In this document: in pieces, positions 31,140 to 35,260 of the stretch | How positions within the stretch are numbered: position 1 is the first letter of the stretch | How the letters are laid out: each line of letters begins with the position of its first letter | Assembly: GCA_025934105.1 (NCBI GenBank) | Contig: JAICYS010000027.1 | Coordinates: 1-35,260 of the forward strand | Reading direction: 5' to 3' | From: Myxococcota bacterium | GTDB taxonomy: Bacteria > Myxococcota_A > Polyangia > Fen-1088 | DNA: 35,260 nucleotides | Program-made: the position numbers and the translations under genes | Notes under the pieces: generated by a model | Databases searched by the model: none | What the model was told of the DNA's origin: nothing | Seen by the model: the letters and a program-made list of their open reading frames with translations, nothing else

Positions 31140-34100
31140 TCACCGGCTGGCGCTGCTCATCGGGGCGGGCAAGAGCGGGCGCCCGAGGACGGTCTGGGAA
31201 CGAACGAAGCGCTCCAGCGCGTCGACGGCCTTCGTGTACATGGCGTTGGCGTAGTAGGCGCGGCCCAGGTAGTAGAGGGCCTCGGGGCGCCGCGCGACGT
31301 AGGTGGCATCGCCGGCCAGCACCTTCAGCTCGTCGATGGCGTCGCTGTAGAACTCGGCCTTGTAGTCCAGAAATCCGCTCAAGAGCGCGAAGTCCTGGCC
31401 GAGGCCGGTCCAGAGCTCTTCCGGCCACTTCTCGAGGATCTTGTAGGCGGTGACGTAGCGGCGATCGCGGACCTCGGCGATCACCTCGCGGTACTCCTCG
31501 TTCACCATGGCGGCGTAGTCGGGGTGAGCGGCGGCGATCTTGGCGGGCACCACGGGCGGCGCCAGCTCCTCGCCCGGCGCCAGCGGGATCTCGGGGTCGC
31601 GATCCAGCCGCGTCGACACCAGATCCAGCAGCAGGCGCGCGTGCTGGGCCTCCGGCGGGTCGCCGGCCGCCTCGGCCCGCCGCGCCCACAGCTCGGACTC
31701 GCGCGCCTTGCCGTGCGCCAGCAGGCTGCGCGCCAGCAGGCCGGCGCGCGGGCCGCGGTCCGGCCCGTCGTATCCCTTGACCAGGCCGGTCAGCCGGCCG
31801 TACGGCCAGAGCGGCCCGTACACCTTGGTCAGATAGGGATCGAACTTGGCGTAGCCCAGGAGATCGCGCGGCGCCGCGAATTCGATGCGGGCGTTGTCGT
31901 CGGTGTTGCGGGGCGCGGCGGCGGTGAAGGACTCCAGCTCTTCTGGACCGAGCAGCAGGTACGCCAGCACGTCGTGCGCGGAGTTGAGCCCGCCCCGCCG
32001 CGCCTCGGCCCGCACCGTCGGGTTGGTGAAGGCCCGCTCCAGCAGGTCGATGTCCAGCGGCAGCGGCCGCATGCTGCCGACCAGGATGGTGTCCGACGAC
32101 AGGTCCTCGGCCGCGAACACGTAGACATACGGGAACTCGTCGCGGACGGTGCCGTAGATGGTCTTGATGTTCCAGGGCGCCATCTCGTAAAGCTGGGCCC
32201 ACTGGCAGAAGATACCGTTCGGCGCCAGCCGCCGCTTGACGTCGCGGAAGTACTCGCGGGTGAAAAGGTTCGAGACGCCGGTCAGCCACGGGTTGGACGG
32301 CTCGCTGACGATGACGTCGAACTTGTCTTTTCGCTGGGTCAGGAAGTTGCGTCCGTCGCCGACCCGGGCCGTCACCTTCGGGTTCTGCAGCGGCCGGTGG
32401 TTGTCGTTCTCGAAGAACCGCGACGCCCGGTAGATGGCCGGCTCCAGCTCGACGACCTCCAGCGAGCCGATCGGGTACTGCGTGATGGCGCCGGCCGTCA
32501 CCCCCGAGCCGAAGCCCACCAGCGCCACCTTGGGCGGCGCCGGCTGGTGGTAGAACAGCAACGGCAGCAGTCCGACCATGATCTGCGTCGGCATGTCGGC
32601 GTCGTTCGAGGCGTCGACCTTGCCGTTGTTCTTCAGCGAATAGGTCTTGGCGTCCCACTGGTCGACGGTGACGGTGGTCGCCACGCCGTCCTCGTAGAAC
32701 ACCAGCTTGGGGTCCTTCCAGACGTGCTTGCGCAGCTTGCGGCTGATGTACTCGCGCGCCACCGACATCCGGAAGAAGCCCGACGAGAAGCTGACCAGAT
32801 TCCAGCGCGGCAGGAGCAGCCCAATCACCGCCAGGCCGACCGCCGCCGCGATGCCGGCGCGCCGCTTGCGGACCGGCAGTTCGGGCGCCACGCCGAACAG
32901 CAGGGCGGCCAGCGCCAGATCGATCGCCACCGCCACGTAGATCCCCCGCTGCAGCCCCAGCTTGGGAAGCACCACGAACCCCGACAGGAACGACCCGACG
33001 ATCGCGCCGAGGGTGTTGAGCGCGTAGGCGTGGCCCACGTCGCGCCCGACCGAGTCCAGGCCCCCCGCCGCGATCCGCATGGTCAGCGGAAACACGCCGC
33101 CCATCAGGACGGTGGCCGGCAGCAGGATCATGCAGGCCATGATGAACTGGCAGACCAGGATGGTGTCGACGCCGAAGCCGGACGACTGCAGCAGCCAGGT
33201 GAAGACGTAGGGCATCCGATCCGTGAACAGATAGGTGGCCCCCACGGCGACGGCCGTTCCGAGGTGCAGCATCGCCAGCCAGCGCACCGGGTGTGGCGTC
33301 CGCTGGCTGGCCCGGCCGAACAGGGCCGCCCCCGTCCCGAGCCCGATCAGGAACGCCAGCAGGATCAGCGTGAACGAAAAAATCGAGGAGCCCAGCAGGA
33401 TCGCCAGCGCGCGCGTCCAGAGCACCTGCAGCGTCATGGCCGTCGCGCCCGACACCGCGAAGGCCGCGAGCGCCGCCCGCCGCGACCGCCCGTCGATGGC
33501 GGGCGGCGGCGGCAGCACCCCGTTCTCCAGGTTGGCGGCGGCGGCCGCCGCGTCCAGGCGCTCGTCGATCGAGCTCCCCTCCTCGCTGGCCGCCGGCAGG
33601 TAACGCCGCGCCAGCAGGATGGCGGCGGCCAGCAACAGATCGAAGGACGCGGCGGTGACGTTGGTCCAGCGCAGCCCGATGTTGGGCAGGAAGACGAAGC
33701 CGGCGAAGAATGCCCCGGCCACCGCGCCGAACAGGTTGACCGAGTAGAGCGTCCCGATGCGCAGTCCGATGCGCCGCAGCTCCCAGGGGCGCGTCACGAA
33801 GTGGCGGGCCAGAAACGGCAGCGTCGCCCCCATCAACGTGGTCGGCACCAGCAGGAGGCCGGCCGAGGCGATGAAGCGCAGGACCGACAGCAGCGCATAG
33901 CGGTCACCGAACGCGCTCCAGAGCGCCCGGTTCAGCCCCGGGTAGGCCAGCATGACCAGCGGGACCAGCAGCGCGTAGACGCCGATCCCCGCCTCGACCA
34001 GCGCGTAGGCCCGGACCGGGTTCTTCAGCCGGTCGGCGTAGCGGCCGGCCAGGTAGGACCCCAGGCCCAGCCCGCCCATGAAGGCGGTCAGAACCGTCGA

Positions 34101-34214
34101 GACCGCCAGCGTCGTCGACCCGAACACCAGGGTCAACATCCGGGTCCAGAGCATCTCCAGAATCAGGCCGGAGGCGCCCGAAAGGAAAAAACAGGCCAGG
34201 ACGACGACCCGCAT
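31140..34214 (-). CDS. Membrane-fused spermidine-synthase-like protein with a C-terminal repeat region
   Basis: This 1024-residue protein has two clusters of membrane helices (about 1-205 and 245-470), each with an MLWTRMLTLVFG or VLWTRALAILLG motif, so the membrane part looks internally duplicated. A spermidine-synthase-like Rossmann domain follows (about 500-720): VALVGFGSGVTAGAI (563-577), VVELEPAI, ARVGDGRNFL and DVIVSEPSNPWLTGVSNLF. The aminopropyltransferase catalytic Asp position appears changed (SEPSNP, not DSSDP), so polyamine synthesis is unlikely. The C-terminal 200 residues are helical and TPR-like (ALYYLGRAYYANAMYTKAVD). The function of such fusions is unknown. It is divergent from the sigma factor gene across 145 bases. 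Confidence 0.88.
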   Translation of the reverse strand: MRVVVLACFFLSGASGLILEMLWTRMLTLVFGSTTLAVSTVLTAFMGGLGLGSYLAGRYADRLKNPVRAYALVEAGIGVYALLVPLVMLAYPGLNRALWSAFGDRYALLSVLRFIASAGLLLVPTTLMGATLPFLARHFVTRPWELRRIGLRIGTLYSVNLFGAVAGAFFAGFVFLPNIGLRWTNVTAASFDLLLAAAILLARRYLPAASEEGSSIDERLDAAAAAANLENGVLPPPPAIDGRSRRAALAAFAVSGATAMTLQVLWTRALAILLGSSIFSFTLILLAFLIGLGTGAALFGRASQRTPHPVRWLAMLHLGTAVAVGATYLFTDRMPYVFTWLLQSSGFGVDTILVCQFIMACMILLPATVLMGGVFPLTMRIAAGGLDSVGRDVGHAYALNTLGAIVGSFLSGFVVLPKLGLQRGIYVAVAIDLALAALLFGVAPELPVRKRRAGIAAAVGLAVIGLLLPRWNLVSFSSGFFRMSVAREYISRKLRKHVWKDPKLVFYEDGVATTVTVDQWDAKTYSLKNNGKVDASNDADMPTQIMVGLLPLLFYHQPAPPKVALVGFGSGVTAGAITQYPIGSLEVVELEPAIYRASRFFENDNHRPLQNPKVTARVGDGRNFLTQRKDKFDVIVSEPSNPWLTGVSNLFTREYFRDVKRRLAPNGIFCQWAQLYEMAPWNIKTIYGTVRDEFPYVYVFAAEDLSSDTILVGSMRPLPLDIDLLERAFTNPTVRAEARRGGLNSAHDVLAYLLLGPEELESFTAAAPRNTDDNARIEFAAPRDLLGYAKFDPYLTKVYGPLWPYGRLTGLVKGYDGPDRGPRAGLLARSLLAHGKARESELWARRAEAAGDPPEAQHARLLLDLVSTRLDRDPEIPLAPGEELAPPVVPAKIAAAHPDYAAMVNEEYREVIAEVRDRRYVTAYKILEKWPEELWTGLGQDFALLSGFLDYKAEFYSDAIDELKVLAGDATYVARRPEALYYLGRAYYANAMYTKAVDALERFVRSQTVLGRPLLPAPMSSASR

Positions 34215-34308
34215 CGGCCGCGCAATCTATCACCTTCCGCAAGGCGGCAAACGGGCCGGCCCCCGGCCCGCCCGGGGCGGCCCGGCTGCGCCGGCGCGCA
34301 ATCGCTGC

Positions 34309-34337
34309 TTGACCGGACGCCCCGCGTCGACTTCAGT
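34309..34337 (+). promoter_or_regulatory. Possible promoter of the sigma factor gene
   Basis: TTGACC (34309-34314) and TTCAGT (34332-34337) are 17 bases apart. The -35 is good and the -10 poor. The predicted start would lie about 16 bases before the ATG at 34360. Upstream there is a very GC-rich palindromic stretch (34250-34285). Confidence 0.3.
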
Positions 34338-34359
34338 TGAGGGCAACCTCGGCTGGGAC

Positions 34360-35010
34360 ATGGCAGTCAAACCCCCCCACACGACGATGTTCGGCGTCTC
34401 GGCGGTCAACGCGATCGAGGGTCTGCTGTCGCCCGGCGAGTCCCGCCCGGACGACGCCGCGCTGATCGCGTCGGTCAAGCGGGGCGAGCCCGGCAGCCGC
34501 GAGGCCCTCTATCACCGCTACAAGCGGCGGGTGTACGGGCTGGCCCTGCGCATCGTCGGGGCCGGCGACGCGGAGGAGGTCGCCCAGGAGGCGTTCATCC
34601 GCATCTTCCGCGGGCTCCCGAAGTTTCGCGGCGACGCGGCGCTCTCGACCTGGATTTACCGGCTGGCGGTCAACGCCGCGCTGTCGCATCGCTCGCGACG
34701 GTCGGGGGCCCGGCTGCCGCTGGAAGAAAACCCCGGCGAGCCGGCCGTCGAGGCGCAGGTCGTGACCGAGCCCTCGCGCGGCGACGCGGTCCTGCGGGCG
34801 CGTCTCGAGCGGGCGCTGGCCGAGCTGCCGGCGGGCTACCGGACGGTCGTGGTCCTGCACGACGTCGAGGGGCTCGAGCACGAAGAGATCGCCTCGATCC
34901 TGAATTGCCACGTGGGGACCTCCAAGTCGCAGCTCCACAAAGCCCGGGCCCGGCTGCGGGCCATCCTGGCGGCTGACGGCATCACGGCCTCCTCGCTCGA
35001 CGACACCTGA
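34360..35010 (+). CDS. ECF-type sigma factor
   Basis: This 216-residue RNA polymerase sigma-70-family protein has region 2 at about 45-115 (LYHRYKRRVYGLALRIVG, DAEEVAQEAFIRIFRGL, STWIYRLAVNAALSHRSR) and region 4 at about 145-205 (LAELPAGYRTVVVLHDVEG, HEEIASILNCHVGTSKSQL). It would redirect RNA polymerase to a stress or envelope regulon. ATG 34360 is chosen; ATG 34387 is an alternative, and the frame is open upstream without protein-like sequence. A zinc-type anti-sigma gene follows by 10 bases, so the pair probably control each other. Confidence 0.94.
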   Translation: MAVKPPHTTMFGVSAVNAIEGLLSPGESRPDDAALIASVKRGEPGSREALYHRYKRRVYGLALRIVGAGDAEEVAQEAFIRIFRGLPKFRGDAALSTWIYRLAVNAALSHRSRRSGARLPLEENPGEPAVEAQVVTEPSRGDAVLRARLERALAELPAGYRTVVVLHDVEGLEHEEIASILNCHVGTSKSQLHKARARLRAILAADGITASSLDDT

Positions 35011-35020
35011 CCCACACCCC

Positions 35021-35260
35021 ATGACGGACCAGCAGTTCCCCGTCTGCGCGAAGTTTTCGGACGAGACGCTGTCGGCGTTCGCGGACGGCGATCTGCAGGC
35101 GGCGGACGCGGCCAAGCTGCGCGCCCATCTGGCCGAGTGTCCCATCTGCGCCGCGGCCCTGGCCCAGCTGGGCGGCCTGGCGCGGGCGGCGCGGCGGCTC
35201 GACCGGCCCGAACCGCCGCCGACGCTCTGGCTGGCCGTCGAAGGGGCGCTGGAAGAGCGA
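35021..35260 (+). CDS. Putative zinc-finger anti-sigma factor (cut by window edge)
   Basis: The first 80 residues are present, from ATG 35021. They contain the zinc-binding anti-sigma signature H-x3-C-x2-C in LRAHLAECPICAAAL (about 34-48), preceded by FSDETLSAFADGDL, the usual helix of the family. In this family the domain binds the partner sigma factor and holds it at the membrane. The transmembrane helix and sensor part, if any, lie beyond the window. It follows the ECF sigma gene by 10 bases. Confidence 0.88.
   Translation, partial: MTDQQFPVCAKFSDETLSAFADGDLQAADAAKLRAHLAECPICAAALAQLGGLARAARRLDRPEPPPTLWLAVEGALEER

Noticed and set aside
31140-34214. True spermidine synthase
   Set aside because: The SAM-type domain is fused to many membrane helices and the catalytic Asp motif is altered.
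30783-34340. Very long plus-strand open frame opposite the membrane synthase-like gene
   Set aside because: Repetitive Arg/Gln/Gly translation with no motif, antisense to a gene with clear SAM-binding and membrane features.

Overview
The window is very GC-rich DNA, almost fully coding, with short gaps and many genes joined by 4-base stop/start overlaps (ATGA, GTGA). Three Hanks-type Ser/Thr kinases of the GGMAE/GGTAE glycine-loop type (two with PEGA repeats), three stand-alone receiver proteins, a TonB-type receptor carrying an extra TonB C-terminal-like domain, and lipoproteins of the 'RVLGIKADPPEAAPG' type point to a chromosome segment of a myxobacterium-like organism (Myxococcota or a close deltaproteobacterial relative). 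This placement comes from gene style only; there is no 16S rRNA gene. No insertion sequence, phage, CRISPR array or tRNA was seen.

Layout. 1-4779 (minus): an outer-membrane uptake operon read as receptor, lipoprotein, exbB, exbD, tonB (cut by the window edge). 4876-10591 (minus): an EI24-like membrane protein, a PEGA Ser/Thr kinase, a methyltransferase-glycosyltransferase fusion and a second methyltransferase, the last three overlapping. 10639-11496 (plus): two small proteins, the first faintly like a type III secretion inner rod. 11536-16244 (minus): a receiver protein, larB, larC with a His-rich tandem repeat, a GAF/PAS protein that has a HisKA domain but no ATPase domain, and a conserved small protein. 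16342-18195 (plus): a second PEGA kinase. 18197-18850 (minus): a small protein and a second receiver. 19103-21452 (plus): a CBS/zinc-ribbon protein and a TlyA-like/THUMP-RlmL-like methyltransferase fusion. 21445-22491 (minus): a PA0069-type radical SAM protein. 22569-23774 (plus): an AlaC-like aminotransferase. 23797-25116 (minus): a multi-pass GT87/MptB-like glycosyltransferase. 25192-26055 (plus): rplM-rpsI. About 26275-27957 (plus): another multi-pass glycosyltransferase-like protein. 27926-29987 (minus): receiver, soluble Ser/Thr kinase, DUF488 protein. 30009-30952 (minus): a secreted Lys/Glu-rich protein and a PEBP (YbhB-type) protein. 31140-34214 (minus): a large membrane spermidine-synthase-like protein. 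34360-35260 (plus): an ECF sigma factor and its putative zinc-type anti-sigma factor (cut by the edge).

Common threads are envelope function (TonB uptake, glycosyltransferases, PEGA kinases), phospho-signalling in which receivers sit next to Ser/Thr kinases, and translation (rplM-rpsI and the rRNA methyltransferase fusion). The strongest candidates for something undescribed are the TlyA-THUMP-RlmL-like fusion and the receiver-larBC-HisKA operon with its expanding His repeat. No stretch longer than 300 bases lacks a gene; the largest gaps are 18851-19102, 26056-26274 and 30953-31139.
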